Source of the DNA: Deltaproteobacteria bacterium UBA2221
GTDB taxonomy: Bacteria; Desulfobacterota; Syntrophorhabdia; Syntrophorhabdales; WCHB1-27
Assembly: GCA_002328485.1 (NCBI GenBank)
Contig: DCUF01000032.1
Coordinates: forward strand, 1,651 to 59,592
Reading direction: 5' to 3'
Length of the DNA stretch: 57,942 nucleotides
The translations under genes were made by a program, and so were the position numbers. The notes under the pieces are model-generated. The model was not told the origin of the DNA. It did not search any database and was given only the letters and a program-made list of their open reading frames with translations. Shown piece by piece: positions 33,879 to 43,136 of this stretch (positions are counted from its first letter, which is position 1; each line of letters opens with the position of its first letter).

Positions 33879-35243
33879 ATGGCCAGAGGTACGAAACCCA
33901 CCGAGAGCAAGCAGAAAGGACGCGTACCGCCTCAAAATATTGAAGCTGAGCAGTCTACCCTCGGTGGCATCCTTATTGATCCCGATTCTATTAACAAGGT
34001 AGTGGACCTGGTAAGCCCCGAGGACTTCTACCGGGAAGACCACGGGATTATCTACGAGCTTATGCTCAACCTCTACGAAAGAAACGATCCCATTGATCTC
34101 CTCACCGTAAGCAGCTTAGCAAGAGACAAGGGGTTAGTGGAGAAGGTCGGCGGTGTTACCTATCTGAACACCCTGGTCGATCTCATGCCCACCTCTGCGA
34201 ATATCGCACAGTATGCCAGAATGATCAGAGAAAAGAGCATGCTGCGCACCCTCATCATGGTTGCCACCGAGATCGTCGAAAAGGGCTATGACGTGGATAA
34301 CAACGTCGATACCTACATCGATGATGCGGAGAAATTGATCTTCCAGGTGGCCGAGAAGAAGCAAAGGGCGTCTTTCTTTGCCGTCAAGGACCTAGTGATT
34401 GAGGGCATCAGAACGGTAGAGCGCCTCTGTCAGAAGAAGCAGGCGGTGACCGGGGTGTCGACGGGTTTTACCGAGCTCGACAAGATGACGAGTGGTCTGC
34501 AGCCCTCGGATCTCATTATCGTAGCAGGAAGGCCCAGCATGGGCAAAACGGCCTTTGCCCTGGATATAGCCCGTCAGGCGGCCCAGATGGACGGCGACAA
34601 CAGGACGCCGGTGGGCATATTCTCCCTGGAGATGTCCAAGGAGCAGCTCGTACTGCGCCTCTTGACCTCAGAGTCTCAGATCGATTTCTCGAAACTGAGA
34701 AACGGGAGCGTGAGCGCGGGAACGGAGTGGCAGCGCCTTGCGGACGCGGCGAACACCTTGTACCAGGCACCCATTTACATAGATGATACCCCTTCGCTTA
34801 CCGTGCTTGACCTTCGGGCGAGGGCGAGACGGTTGAAGAAGGAACACGGCCTCGGACTGGTGGTGGTCGACTACCTGCAGTTGATGAGGGGAAGAACAAG
34901 TAATGACAGTAGAGAGCAGGAAATATCGGAGATTTCTCGATTCCTGAAGGCCCTGGCTAAGGAGCTCAATATCCCGGTGATCGCAATCTCCCAGTTGAAC
35001 CGAAAGGTGGAAGACCGGCCGGATAAGAGGCCCAGGCTTGCAGACCTACGGGAATCAGGTGCAATCGAACAGGATGCCGATGTTATCCTTTTCATTTATC
35101 GAGATGAGGTCTACAATAAAGAGAGTACACAGAAAGGAATTGCGGAGATCATCATCGGCAAGCAGAGAAATGGCCCGATCGGTGATTTGCCTCTCACGTT
35201 CTTGAGCAATTGTACGGCCTTTAGAAATTACTACGGAGAATGA
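33879..35243 (+). CDS. dnaB: Replicative DNA helicase DnaB
   Basis: This 454-residue hexameric helicase unwinds DNA at the fork. The N-terminal domain shows PPQNIEAEQSTLGGILID; the RecA-like domain shows FTELDKMTSGLQPSDLIIV, Walker A GRPSMGKTAFA, Walker B LVVVDYLQLM and SQLNRKVEDRPDKRP, then DLRESGAIEQDADVI. No intein. It overlaps the next gene by four bases. Confidence 0.97.
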   Translation: MARGTKPTESKQKGRVPPQNIEAEQSTLGGILIDPDSINKVVDLVSPEDFYREDHGIIYELMLNLYERNDPIDLLTVSSLARDKGLVEKVGGVTYLNTLVDLMPTSANIAQYARMIREKSMLRTLIMVATEIVEKGYDVDNNVDTYIDDAEKLIFQVAEKKQRASFFAVKDLVIEGIRTVERLCQKKQAVTGVSTGFTELDKMTSGLQPSDLIIVAGRPSMGKTAFALDIARQAAQMDGDNRTPVGIFSLEMSKEQLVLRLLTSESQIDFSKLRNGSVSAGTEWQRLADAANTLYQAPIYIDDTPSLTVLDLRARARRLKKEHGLGLVVVDYLQLMRGRTSNDSREQEISEISRFLKALAKELNIPVIAISQLNRKVEDRPDKRPRLADLRESGAIEQDADVILFIYRDEVYNKESTQKGIAEIIIGKQRNGPIGDLPLTFLSNCTAFRNYYGE

Positions 35244-35767
35244 ATCTTCCCAATCTCTTATCCCTTTTTCGCTTTTTTCTCACCGCCTTCTTTGTAGTCT
35301 CAATCGTCTACGATCGTTACGTACTGGGGCTCTTGCTTTTTGTATTACAGTCCGTGAGCGACATGCTGGATGGGTTTCTTGCTCGGGTCATGCGGCAGAA
35401 GACCCCTCTGGGCGCCTACCTCGATCCCATGGCCGACAAGGTCATGCTTGCTTCATCCTATATCGTTCTCCTCTATAAGGAACTTGTCCCTCTTTGGCTG
35501 GTCCTGATCGTGCTCTTGCGCGATGTTGTGATTACCCTGGGATTTTGGGTTCTCGTCCGGGTTTCTCCCGACAGGAGGCCCCAGCCGAGTCTGATCAGCA
35601 AAATGACCACAGTCTTCCAGATGGTGACGGTCGTCCTCATCCTCTGGCCAGGCACGAGGTCTTTGGGTTATTTCTTTTTCTACAGCACCGCTGCACTGTG
35701 CATATTGTCAGGTCTGCAGTATATTTTCATAGGTTGTAACGCTCTGTCCCGCAGAGAAATCGTTTGA
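35240..35767 (+). CDS. CDP-alcohol phosphatidyltransferase family protein (PgsA-like)
   Basis: This 175-residue membrane protein has the complete CDP-alcohol phosphotransferase motif (D-x2-D-G-x2-A-R-x8-G-x3-D-x3-D) in SDMLDGFLARVMRQ and GAYLDPMADK. It should transfer a phosphatidyl group from CDP-diacylglycerol to an alcohol, most likely glycerol-3-phosphate or a related acceptor; the exact acceptor cannot be read from sequence. It overlaps dnaB (ATGA), and its stop overlaps the -35 box of the next operon. Confidence 0.85.
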   Translation: MNLPNLLSLFRFFLTAFFVVSIVYDRYVLGLLLFVLQSVSDMLDGFLARVMRQKTPLGAYLDPMADKVMLASSYIVLLYKELVPLWLVLIVLLRDVVITLGFWVLVRVSPDRRPQPSLISKMTTVFQMVTVVLILWPGTRSLGYFFFYSTAALCILSGLQYIFIGCNALSRREIV

Positions 35768-35793
35768 CACCACGAGGTGCGGACGATTAGTAT
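35764..35793 (+). promoter_or_regulatory. Promoter of the gap-pgk-tpiA-secG operon
   Basis: TTGACA at 35764-35769, 18-base spacer, TAGTAT at 35788-35793, upstream of an ATAGGAGG ribosome-binding site. Confidence 0.6.
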
Positions 35794-35838
35794 TGAAGCG
35801 TTCAAGACAGCTTCTACATCAATCATAGGAGGTCTCGT

Positions 35839-36837
35839 ATGGCTTTTCGAGTTGGTATAAACGGGTTTGGCAGGATTGGACGGCTTGTATACAGAGCAGG
35901 GTTGAAAAATAAAGACATCGAGTTTGTAGCGGTAAACGATCTGACGGACTCGAAGACCCTTGCCCATCTTCTCAAATACGACTCGGTTCATGGAACGATG
36001 GATGGTAAGGTGGAGGCCAAGGGGGATGTGATCCTGGTCGACGGCAGGGAACTGAAGGTCTTGGCCGAACGGGATCCCGAGAAGCTTCCCTGGAAGGACA
36101 TGGCTGTTGACCTGGTCCTTGAAAGCACGGGGAAATTCACGGATAGGGCGGGCGCAGAAAAGCACCTGAAGGCCGGCGCCAAGAAGGTCATCGTTTCGGC
36201 CCCGGCGAAGGGCCCTGACATCACCTTTGTGCTGGGTGTCAACCAAGATGTCTATGATAAGGCAAACCACAATATCATCTCCATGGGTTCCTGCACCACC
36301 AACTGTCTTGCCCCGATCGTCAAGATCCTTCAAACAGAATTCGGCATCGAATACGGTGTTATGACCACAATCCATTCCTACACCAACGATCAGGTAGTTC
36401 TCGATCTGCCCCACCGGGATCTCCGCAGGGCACGGGCAGCGGCCCTTTCGATGATTCCTACCAGCACCGGTGCAGCGAAGGCCATTGGCGAGGTAGTCCC
36501 CGCCGTGAAGGGAAAACTGGAGGGTATGGCCATTAGGGTTCCTACCCCCAACGTCTCTCTCGTTGATCTCACGGTGAACCTTGCCAAGAGCACCAGCAAG
36601 GACGAGCTAAACGCCACCTTTAAGAAATACGCTGAAGGGCCCATGAAGGGCATCCTTCTTGCTTCTGAGGAAGAGCTTGTATCGTGCGATTTTAACGGCA
36701 ATCCTCATTCCTCGATAGTGGACCTTCCATCCACCACCGTGATGGGGGGAAAGATGGCGAAGATTCTCTCGTGGTATGACAATGAGTGGGGTTTCTCGAG
36801 CAGAATGGTTGATCTGCTTGCCTTGGTCATGAAGTGA
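35839..36837 (+). CDS. gap: Glyceraldehyde-3-phosphate dehydrogenase
   Basis: This 332-residue enzyme oxidises glyceraldehyde-3-phosphate to 1,3-bisphosphoglycerate. It shows the NAD Rossmann motif GINGFGRIGRLVYRA, the catalytic Cys152 in SMGSCTTNCLAP, the base His in TIHSYTNDQ and the C-terminal WYDNEWGFSSRMVDL. Asp at the end of the second strand (VNDLTD) favours NAD. First gene of a lower-glycolysis operon. Confidence 0.97.
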   Translation: MAFRVGINGFGRIGRLVYRAGLKNKDIEFVAVNDLTDSKTLAHLLKYDSVHGTMDGKVEAKGDVILVDGRELKVLAERDPEKLPWKDMAVDLVLESTGKFTDRAGAEKHLKAGAKKVIVSAPAKGPDITFVLGVNQDVYDKANHNIISMGSCTTNCLAPIVKILQTEFGIEYGVMTTIHSYTNDQVVLDLPHRDLRRARAAALSMIPTSTGAAKAIGEVVPAVKGKLEGMAIRVPTPNVSLVDLTVNLAKSTSKDELNATFKKYAEGPMKGILLASEEELVSCDFNGNPHSSIVDLPSTTVMGGKMAKILSWYDNEWGFSSRMVDLLALVMK

Positions 36838-36881
36838 GAGAAGACTAGATTCAAACTACTTCTTACAACAAAGAGGCGACC

Positions 36882-38075
36882 ATGAAGTCTATCGATCAGT
36901 TGGACATAAATGGCAAGAAGGTCCTTATTCGCGTGGATTTCAACGTACCCACCGATGATCAGGGCAATATCACCGACGACACCCGTATCCGGGCGCATCT
37001 CGAAACCATTAGGTACGCAACAGACAAAGGCGGCAAAGTAGTTCTCATCTCCCACCTCGGCAGACCGAAGGGAAAACGAAATGAGAAGTATACCCTCAGG
37101 CCGGTGGCGAAGCGCCTCAGTGAACTTTTGGGTAAGACCATACCTTTTTCGGATGACTGTGTGGGTGAGCCCGCTGAAAAAGCCGTGGCGGCTCTAAAGG
37201 CGGGGGATGTGGTGCTCTTGGAAAACCTCAGGTTCCACGCCGAGGAGGAGAAGAACGATCCCGGATTCGCCGAACAGCTTGCGGCCTTGGGTGATGTCTA
37301 TATCGACGACGCCTTTGCAGCCGCTCACCGGGGGCATGCCTCGAACGCGGGAATAACCGCATTCATCAAAGAATGCGCGGTGGGCATACTTCTGAAAAAC
37401 GAGCTTGATTACTTGAGGAAGGCCACGGTTAACCCGGAGCGGCCACTCGTCGCCATTATCGGCGGGGCCAAGGTCTCGGATAAGATCGGTGTTCTCAAGA
37501 ACCTCGTCGAGAAGGTCGACGCAATGCTCATCGGTGGAGGCATGGCCTTCACCTTTATAAAAGCACAGGGTTATGAAGTAGGCAAGTCTCTGTGCGAAGT
37601 GGATATGCTGGATACGGCGCGGGAGATCATGGAAAAAGCAAAGCAGAAGGGCGTAAAGTTGTTGCTCCCTGTGGACTGCATCATAGCGGAGCGGGCAGAA
37701 ATCGACGCGCTGGCAAAAGAAGCATCGGTTCAGGCAATACCATCCGATTGGGCTGCCCTGGACATAGGGCCTAAGTCGTCAGCCCTTTTCGCAGAGGCCC
37801 TGGCAGGTGCGAAAACGATCGTATGGAATGGCCCCATGGGTCTCTTTGAATTGGAGCCCTTTAGTAAGGGGACCACGGCCCTGGCTCGGGCAGTGGCGGA
37901 TTCACCTGCCACGAGCATCATAGGGGGCGGGGATACGGATACGGCTGTTCACCAGGCCGGTGTCTCGGACCGCATCTCCTACATATCGACAGGGGGTGGA
38001 GCATTCCTGGAACTTCTGGAAGGCAGGTCCATGCCCGCGATCGAGGCTCTTGAGTCGTGTGGAGGCGCCCAATGA
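36882..38075 (+). CDS. pgk: Phosphoglycerate kinase
   Basis: This 397-residue enzyme makes ATP from 1,3-bisphosphoglycerate. It shows VLIRVDFNVPTDD, SHLGRPKGKR, ENLRFHAEEEKNDP, the hinge region with GGAKVSDKIGVL and the nucleotide-binding GGGDTDTAV. Overlaps tpiA by four bases (ATGA). Confidence 0.97.
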   Translation: MKSIDQLDINGKKVLIRVDFNVPTDDQGNITDDTRIRAHLETIRYATDKGGKVVLISHLGRPKGKRNEKYTLRPVAKRLSELLGKTIPFSDDCVGEPAEKAVAALKAGDVVLLENLRFHAEEEKNDPGFAEQLAALGDVYIDDAFAAAHRGHASNAGITAFIKECAVGILLKNELDYLRKATVNPERPLVAIIGGAKVSDKIGVLKNLVEKVDAMLIGGGMAFTFIKAQGYEVGKSLCEVDMLDTAREIMEKAKQKGVKLLLPVDCIIAERAEIDALAKEASVQAIPSDWAALDIGPKSSALFAEALAGAKTIVWNGPMGLFELEPFSKGTTALARAVADSPATSIIGGGDTDTAVHQAGVSDRISYISTGGGAFLELLEGRSMPAIEALESCGGAQ

Positions 38076-38833
38076 GACCCTGGATGGTTGCCGGCAACTG
38101 GAAGATGAACAAGACCATTGGGGAAGCAGTCGAATTGGCCCGAGCCATCAAGGAAGGTACGGCTGAGGTCAAGGGCGGGGAAATTGTTGTGGCGCCTGTC
38201 TTTACGGCACTCTCTTCCGTTTATGGAGTCATCAAAGGGTCCCAGGTAAGGCTGGCCGCCCAGAACATCTATTTTGAGGAAAAGGGTGCTTTTACCGGCG
38301 AAGTTGCCCCCGGAATGGCGAAAGACGCGGGGTGTGAGTACGTTATCATCGGCCATTCGGAGCGGCGAAAATACTTCCACGAGACGGATGCCTCAGTCAA
38401 CGCAAAGGTCAAGAAGGCGTTGGAGACAGGTCTCAAACCGATTCTCTGCGTTGGAGAGACCGAAGAGGAAAGAGAGCAGGGCGTGACTGAATTCGTCGTT
38501 GGTTTGCAGATCAGAAGGGGTCTTCACGCCATAGAGAACGTGGATGGGATAACCATCGCCTACGAGCCCGTTTGGGCCATCGGAACCGGCAAGAATGCGA
38601 CACCGGACCAGGCCCAGGAGGTTCACTCTTTTATCCGGTCAGAGCTCGATAAACTGTATGGCCCGAAGGCCGGGTCCTTGCGCGTGCTTTACGGAGGGAG
38701 CGTCACAGCCGACAACATTGGTGACCTTGCAGCCATGAATGACATAGACGGTGCACTGGTTGGTGGAGCATCCTTGAAATCTGAAACCTTTATCAGTATA
38801 ATAACCGGGACGGCGAAAAAGAGATGGTCATAG
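38072..38833 (+). CDS. tpiA: Triosephosphate isomerase
   Basis: This 253-residue TIM barrel interconverts dihydroxyacetone phosphate and glyceraldehyde-3-phosphate. It shows GNWKMNKT (catalytic Lys), IIGHSERRKYF (catalytic His), the catalytic Glu in IAYEPVWAIGTGKNAT and the phosphate loop VLYGGSVTADN. ATG at 38072 overlaps the pgk stop and gives the normal start. Confidence 0.97.
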   Translation: MRPWMVAGNWKMNKTIGEAVELARAIKEGTAEVKGGEIVVAPVFTALSSVYGVIKGSQVRLAAQNIYFEEKGAFTGEVAPGMAKDAGCEYVIIGHSERRKYFHETDASVNAKVKKALETGLKPILCVGETEEEREQGVTEFVVGLQIRRGLHAIENVDGITIAYEPVWAIGTGKNATPDQAQEVHSFIRSELDKLYGPKAGSLRVLYGGSVTADNIGDLAAMNDIDGALVGGASLKSETFISIITGTAKKRWS

Positions 38834-39165
38834 CGATAGCCATTATACATATTCTTGCTGCGATAGCCATGATTCTCGTTGTTCTTCTTCAGACGGGAAG
38901 GGGATCGGAAATCGGAGCAGCCTTCGGAGGGGGAGCAAGTAACACCCTTTTTGGCAGCTCAGGTACGAGTGGCTTCATGACGAAGATGACGACGGGAGTG
39001 GTGATTGTTTTTATGGTAACGAGTCTTATGCTCGCTTACTTTTATAGCCATAAGCAATATTCCATACCGTCAACACCTACGGGGAGTGTACCGTCTGTCC
39101 CGGCTACGCCATCGGCACCGGTGCCGAATGTGCCGGCTACGCCGTCGCAACCAGGAACAAAGTAA
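38824..39165 (+). CDS. secG: Protein translocase subunit SecG
   Basis: This 113-residue protein has two membrane helices around the conserved loop LLQTGRGSEIGAAFGGGASN and LFGSSGTSGFMTK. The last ~35 residues are a Pro-rich, repeat-like tail (SVPATPSAPVPNVPATPSQP), longer than the minimal protein and typical of delta-type SecG. It overlaps tpiA by 10 bases; tpiA-secG linkage is common. Confidence 0.94.
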   Translation: MVIAIAIIHILAAIAMILVVLLQTGRGSEIGAAFGGGASNTLFGSSGTSGFMTKMTTGVVIVFMVTSLMLAYFYSHKQYSIPSTPTGSVPSVPATPSAPVPNVPATPSQPGTK

Positions 39166-39176
39166 TGACCCTTGAT

Positions 39177-39261
39177 GCCGATGTGGTGGAATTGGTAGAC
39201 ACACCATCTTGAGGGGGTGGCGGGGAGACCCGTGCGGGTTCGAGTCCCGCCGTCGGCACCA
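39177..39261 (+). tRNA. tRNA-Leu (anticodon GAG)
   Basis: Class II cloverleaf of 85 bases: acceptor GCCGATG paired to CGTCGGC, D-arm TGGTGGAATTGGTAGACACA, anticodon stem CCATC/GGTGG with loop TTGAGGG (GAG), a variable arm, T-arm GCGGGTTCGAGTCCCGC, and encoded ACCA end. It decodes CUC and CUU. It probably reads through from secG. Confidence 0.95.
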
Positions 39262-39269
39262 GTTTTGTT

Positions 39270-39313
39270 AAATGGCGTCTCCATCACGTTTGATGGAGAC
39301 GCCATTTCTTTAT
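39270..39313 (+). terminator. Rho-independent terminator after tRNA-Leu
   Basis: A perfect 17-base stem (39270-39286 with 39291-39307) and CGTT loop, followed by a T-rich tail. Confidence 0.9.
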
Positions 39314-39627
39314 GGGGGTGACAGGATTTTCTATTGCATCTCCCTTCGTCGCCATCGGGATCACCCGATCCTCGATGCTGACCACCCTTGTCGACGGTGA
39401 TTGCTTTCTGTTCTTTTGGGTGCCCGGCAGAGACAACCTGGGTCAGGCATCGTCGATATGGACCAAGCGCGCACCATTCCAGTCGGTCTTGCCAACGTAG
39501 CTGGGAGCGCACCATCCGAGCTTGCTATGGGCGGGTGACCACCGTGAGATATGTCCGCCTTATGGTCCCTTGGGGAACGGCAGGGCTGCGAGGAATCTGG
39601 CATAAATTGTGAGAAAAGTCTTAACGT
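39314..39627. other. Intergenic stretch, no gene seen
   Basis: About 310 bases between the tRNA-Leu terminator and the 3' end of the LysR gene. Reading frames on both strands lack ribosome-binding sites and recognisable similarity. No repeat of the families described elsewhere in the window was found. Confidence 0.5.
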
Positions 39628-40599
39628 TTAGACCTCAGTGTCTCCGTGACTCATCCGGGGCATAGCCGTCAGCTTGGCTATGAGGGCCGTCGCGCTTCCC
39701 GCCGGCTTGTCTGGCGGCACCAGCTCCTGCAAGACGTTGAGAAAGACGGTAGCAGACGGGGAGAGAACACGGTTTTTGAGATAGGCAATAGAGATATGGA
39801 GCGGGATTTCATTATCTTCGAGGGAGCGGACGCACAATTTTCCCTCCTCAACCTCCTTGGTCACGGCTACCCTGGACAGGAACGAGATACCCTCTTCCCG
39901 CTGAACCATATTCTTTATCAGTTCGGTGTTGCTGGCTTCCGTGAGGATATTCAGGGCAATGCCCGACTTCTCAAACAACCGACTTACGAGGTATCTGCTC
40001 GCTGAACCTTTTCCTCTCAAGATGATCTTTTCACCGGCCAGATCTTCAACGGAAAGGTGTTCTTGTCTGGTGAGCCGGTGGCCTACGGGCAATACGACCA
40101 CGAGGTGCTCTGTACAAAAAGGGATAAAACAGACATCAGGGTTGTCTACGATCTTGACGCAAAGAGCGACCTCGTTCTGGAAATCGAGCAGGCTCTGAAT
40201 AATATCGAGAGAGCCCGCCTCATCAATTTTTACCACAATATTCGGATAGAACCTGTGGAAGTGGCTGATCAGCAGATGGAGAAAGGTATGGGAATAGGTC
40301 CTGGATGTGCCCAACGAGACCACGCCGACTCTCGACCCTTTCAGATCGTTTACCACCCCCTCTATTTCTCCTTCCAGGTCGAAGAGTCTTTGGGCATATT
40401 GGTGGAGAATCCTGCCTTCTTCCGTAAGGAGAACCTTCCCCGGTTTTGCTTCAAACAGCTTCAGGTGTAACTGCTCCTCAAAAGCCCTGATTTGGTTGGT
40501 AACCGCCGGTTGGGTAATGGAAAGATCCTTGGCTGCCCTGGTGAAGCTCAGCCGCTTAGCCACGGTATAGAAGATTCTGAGATGATGAAGGTTCAACAT
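39628..40599 (-). CDS. LysR-family transcriptional regulator
   Basis: This 323-residue protein has the N-terminal winged helix of the LysR family (MLNLHHLRIFYTVAKRLSF then AAKDLSITQPAVTNQIRAFE) and a two-lobed effector domain. ATG at 40599 gives the canonical start; longer readings begin in non-family sequence. The gene is divergent from the molybdopterin oxidoreductase with a 147-base intergenic region, the classic layout for a regulator of its neighbour. The inducer is unknown. Confidence 0.88.
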   Translation of the reverse strand: MLNLHHLRIFYTVAKRLSFTRAAKDLSITQPAVTNQIRAFEEQLHLKLFEAKPGKVLLTEEGRILHQYAQRLFDLEGEIEGVVNDLKGSRVGVVSLGTSRTYSHTFLHLLISHFHRFYPNIVVKIDEAGSLDIIQSLLDFQNEVALCVKIVDNPDVCFIPFCTEHLVVVLPVGHRLTRQEHLSVEDLAGEKIILRGKGSASRYLVSRLFEKSGIALNILTEASNTELIKNMVQREEGISFLSRVAVTKEVEEGKLCVRSLEDNEIPLHISIAYLKNRVLSPSATVFLNVLQELVPPDKPAGSATALIAKLTAMPRMSHGDTEV

Positions 40600-40643
40600 C
40601 TTGCGGGCAGTCCTGTATCCAGAGCATAACATTTTTGAATGGG

Positions 40644-40691
40644 TTATCTCATAATAATGCATTTGACTCCTCTCGGGTCGTTGCTTAAAAC
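40644..40691 (+). promoter_or_regulatory. Candidate LysR operator and oxidoreductase promoter
   Basis: A dyad TTAT-CTC-ATAA at 40644-40654 of the kind bound by LysR proteins lies just before TTGACT (40663-40668), a 17-base spacer, and TAAAAC (40686-40691), pointing to the oxidoreductase. Confidence 0.4.
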
Positions 40692-40746
40692 TCTTATCAG
40701 ACGAGTATATCCTCGCCCACCAAAATATGACGTGAAAGGAGTCGCC

Positions 40747-42849
40747 GTGATAGAAACCGGCGTCGTGAGAACCACGTGCGCCATCTGCCTGCAGGATTGC
40801 GGTATGTTGGTGCACCTGAAGGATGGGGAGATAGTAAAGATTGAGGGAGACCCCGATGCCCCCCTCAATATGGGCGCCCTTTGTGTGAAGGCTCAAGCCT
40901 CTGTTGAGATTAGAAATCATCCTGGCCGTCTAAAGCATCCTTTGATACGGAAAGGAAAACGGGGAGAGGGGAAGTGGCAGGAGGCCTCCTGGGACGAGGC
41001 GCTTGGCAGGATAGCCGATGAAATGAACAAGGCCAAGGAGAAATACGGCCCCGAGTCCGTGTGCTGGTTAAGGGGGGCTGCCAAGGGGATTCAGGACAAT
41101 GTCTTTACACGCCTTGCCAATGTATTCGGCTCTCCAAATATCACCTCCATGGCGTCGGTCTGTTATTTCCCCCATGTGAATGCCATGCGCTTTACCTTCG
41201 GCTCTTTTCTCATGGAAGATCACACAAATGCCTCGGCGCTGGTCGTTGTTTGGGGGATGGACCCGGCCTCAACATCCACCCCGAACTACGAGCCTCTCAA
41301 GAGGGCCGTTGCAAAAGGGGCCAAGTTGATGGTGATAGACCCCTTTGAAACCGTCCTTGCAAAAAAAGCAGACCGATGGTTGAGGCCGAGGCCGGCAACG
41401 GATATGGCGCTGGCCCTTGGGATGATGCACGTGATTATCAATGAAGGCTTATATGACAAGGCATTCGTGGAGAATTGGACGGTAGGGTTTGATGAACTCA
41501 GGGCGCATATTCAGGACTACACTCCCCAGAGGGTCTCAGAGATCTGCTGGGTGCCGGCAGAGACCATAGCGGATGCAGCACGGTTCTATGCCGCCAACGG
41601 GCCCGCCGCGACTTTGGTGGGGAACGCAAATGAGAATATCGTGCTTTCCATGCAGACCCAGCGGGCAATCTATATGCTGGAAGGTCTGTGCGGTAATGTC
41701 GGTGTACCCGGCGGTAAAGTTCAGTGGACTAACCCACCGATAGTGTCGAGGGCCGCACCGGAGTTCTCCTTGCAGGACCTCATTCCCAAGGAGAGGCGGC
41801 AGAGAAGATTGGGTGCGGAATATCTTGCCCCTTTTATCCACTATGCCTTGCCGCAGAGCATAGTGAAGGCGGCTGTCACCGGCAAGCCCTACATGCCCCG
41901 TGTGGTATACCTTCAGGGAGGGAATGTGCTTTGTACGTGGGCAAACTCGAAAGAGACCCTTGAGGCGTTCAACAAACTGGATTTTGTTGCCGCTGCTGAC
42001 CTGTTTTTTAACCCGACCGTCCAGATGTGCGATGTAGTTTTGCCTGTGGCCCACTTTCTCGAGCACGATGCCCTTCGCCAGTCGGGGGACCTGCCGTTCC
42101 TGGCGCAGGTACAGCAGAGAGTGGCTGATCCGGGGGACTGCAAGTCGGACACTCAGATCTACTTGGAGCTGTCCCGCAAGTTGGGACTGGACGAGTACTT
42201 CTGGAAGGACGAATATGAGTTCATGGAGGAAATACTGAAACCTGCGGGTATAACCTTCGACGAGTTCCGAAAGGTCCATGTCCTGGAGTGTGTCAGACAG
42301 TACAGGCATTATGAAAGGGATGGTTTCGGTACCCCTTCGGGCAAACTCGAACTCTACTCCCATGCACTCAAAGAGGCGGGTTGCGACCCCCTGCCCGTTT
42401 ATCGGGAGCCGCCTGAGACCATGTATAGCGAGCCCGAGTCCGCGGAAGAATACCCGCTGATTCTGACGACCAGGAAACCAGCCGTTTTTCGGCACTCGAA
42501 CCTGAGGCATATCACAAGCCTGAGGGCTGGCCGTCCGGATCCAATTCTCAATATCAACCCCGTCACTGCCAAGGAACTGGGGATCGATAACGGGGACTGG
42601 GTCTATATAGAGAACAAACGGGGCAGAATAACCCATAAGGCAGAATATACCGAAACCCTCCATCCAAAAGTTGTGGTGGGCGACCATGGCTGGTGGTACC
42701 CGGAAAGAGGGGTCGATGAAAATTTGCATGGATTTACAGAGTCGTGCATCAATGCCATCACCAGTAACAGCCCCCCTTATCCCCGGGAGACGGGCGGCGT
42801 TACCTTGAGGGGTACCTTCTGTAAGGTCTACAAGGTGGAGCAGCCATGA
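40747..42849 (+). CDS. Molybdopterin (Mo/W) oxidoreductase with [4Fe-4S] site, single-subunit type
   Basis: This 700-residue protein is of the DMSO-reductase superfamily. An N-terminal [4Fe-4S] site is formed by C11, C14, C18 and C46 (CAICLQDC ... GALCVKA). Cys139 in ASVCYFPHVNAM is in the position of the metal ligand, so Mo or W would be Cys-bound. The C-terminal domain has GDHGWWYPERGV, as in the acetylene hydratase/thiosulfate reductase branch. GTG at 40747, six bases after AAAGGAG, is the best start; a longer frame to 40639 runs through promoter sequence. No Tat signal is evident, so it is probably cytoplasmic. No electron-transfer or membrane partner is adjacent. The substrate is unknown; a non-redox hydratase-like reaction is one possibility. 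Confidence 0.85.
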   Translation: MIETGVVRTTCAICLQDCGMLVHLKDGEIVKIEGDPDAPLNMGALCVKAQASVEIRNHPGRLKHPLIRKGKRGEGKWQEASWDEALGRIADEMNKAKEKYGPESVCWLRGAAKGIQDNVFTRLANVFGSPNITSMASVCYFPHVNAMRFTFGSFLMEDHTNASALVVVWGMDPASTSTPNYEPLKRAVAKGAKLMVIDPFETVLAKKADRWLRPRPATDMALALGMMHVIINEGLYDKAFVENWTVGFDELRAHIQDYTPQRVSEICWVPAETIADAARFYAANGPAATLVGNANENIVLSMQTQRAIYMLEGLCGNVGVPGGKVQWTNPPIVSRAAPEFSLQDLIPKERRQRRLGAEYLAPFIHYALPQSIVKAAVTGKPYMPRVVYLQGGNVLCTWANSKETLEAFNKLDFVAAADLFFNPTVQMCDVVLPVAHFLEHDALRQSGDLPFLAQVQQRVADPGDCKSDTQIYLELSRKLGLDEYFWKDEYEFMEEILKPAGITFDEFRKVHVLECVRQYRHYERDGFGTPSGKLELYSHALKEAGCDPLPVYREPPETMYSEPESAEEYPLILTTRKPAVFRHSNLRHITSLRAGRPDPILNINPVTAKELGIDNGDWVYIENKRGRITHKAEYTETLHPKVVVGDHGWWYPERGVDENLHGFTESCINAITSNSPPYPRETGGVTLRGTFCKVYKVEQP

Positions 42850-43136
42850 TGTCCCTGGGGCGGTGCTTTGCAGCCAATAGGGGACGGCCCTTCTGGGGAA
42901 AGCGTGGCTGCGATGAATAAAGCGTGTGTTTTGTTGTAACGGCAGGGCAAAACGATGCAAGGTAGACGGCCTCATCCGCTCTGCCAGGGCCGTCATGGAT
43001 GCCTCTTCGGGGTAGGCCCCTATCCCGTTGAAGGCCACGCAAAACATATCCACCTCAATCCGCTCCGTGCCCCATCAACCGTTTGCGGTGACGGCACCTA
43101 CCTGATAGTATCTTCATAGAGGAAGCGCGCTGAGTC
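42850..43136. other. Intergenic stretch; unassigned minus-strand reading frame
   Basis: A minus-strand frame from about 43053 has a weak ribosome-binding site (GAGGTGGAT) but soon runs into the antisense of the oxidoreductase gene and matches nothing recognisable. It may be a gene remnant. No terminator was seen after the oxidoreductase. Confidence 0.3.

Noticed and set aside
39042..39515. Minus-strand reading frame of 157 codons across tRNA-Leu
   Set aside because: It is the antisense of a tRNA gene and of the secG tail; the peptide GGTRTRTGLPATPSRWC is a well-known artefact of translating tRNA-Leu.
41536..43053. Minus-strand frame of about 505 codons opposite the molybdopterin oxidoreductase
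   Set aside because: Nearly all of it lies opposite a well-supported gene; only the first ~200 bases are outside it, and these match nothing recognisable.
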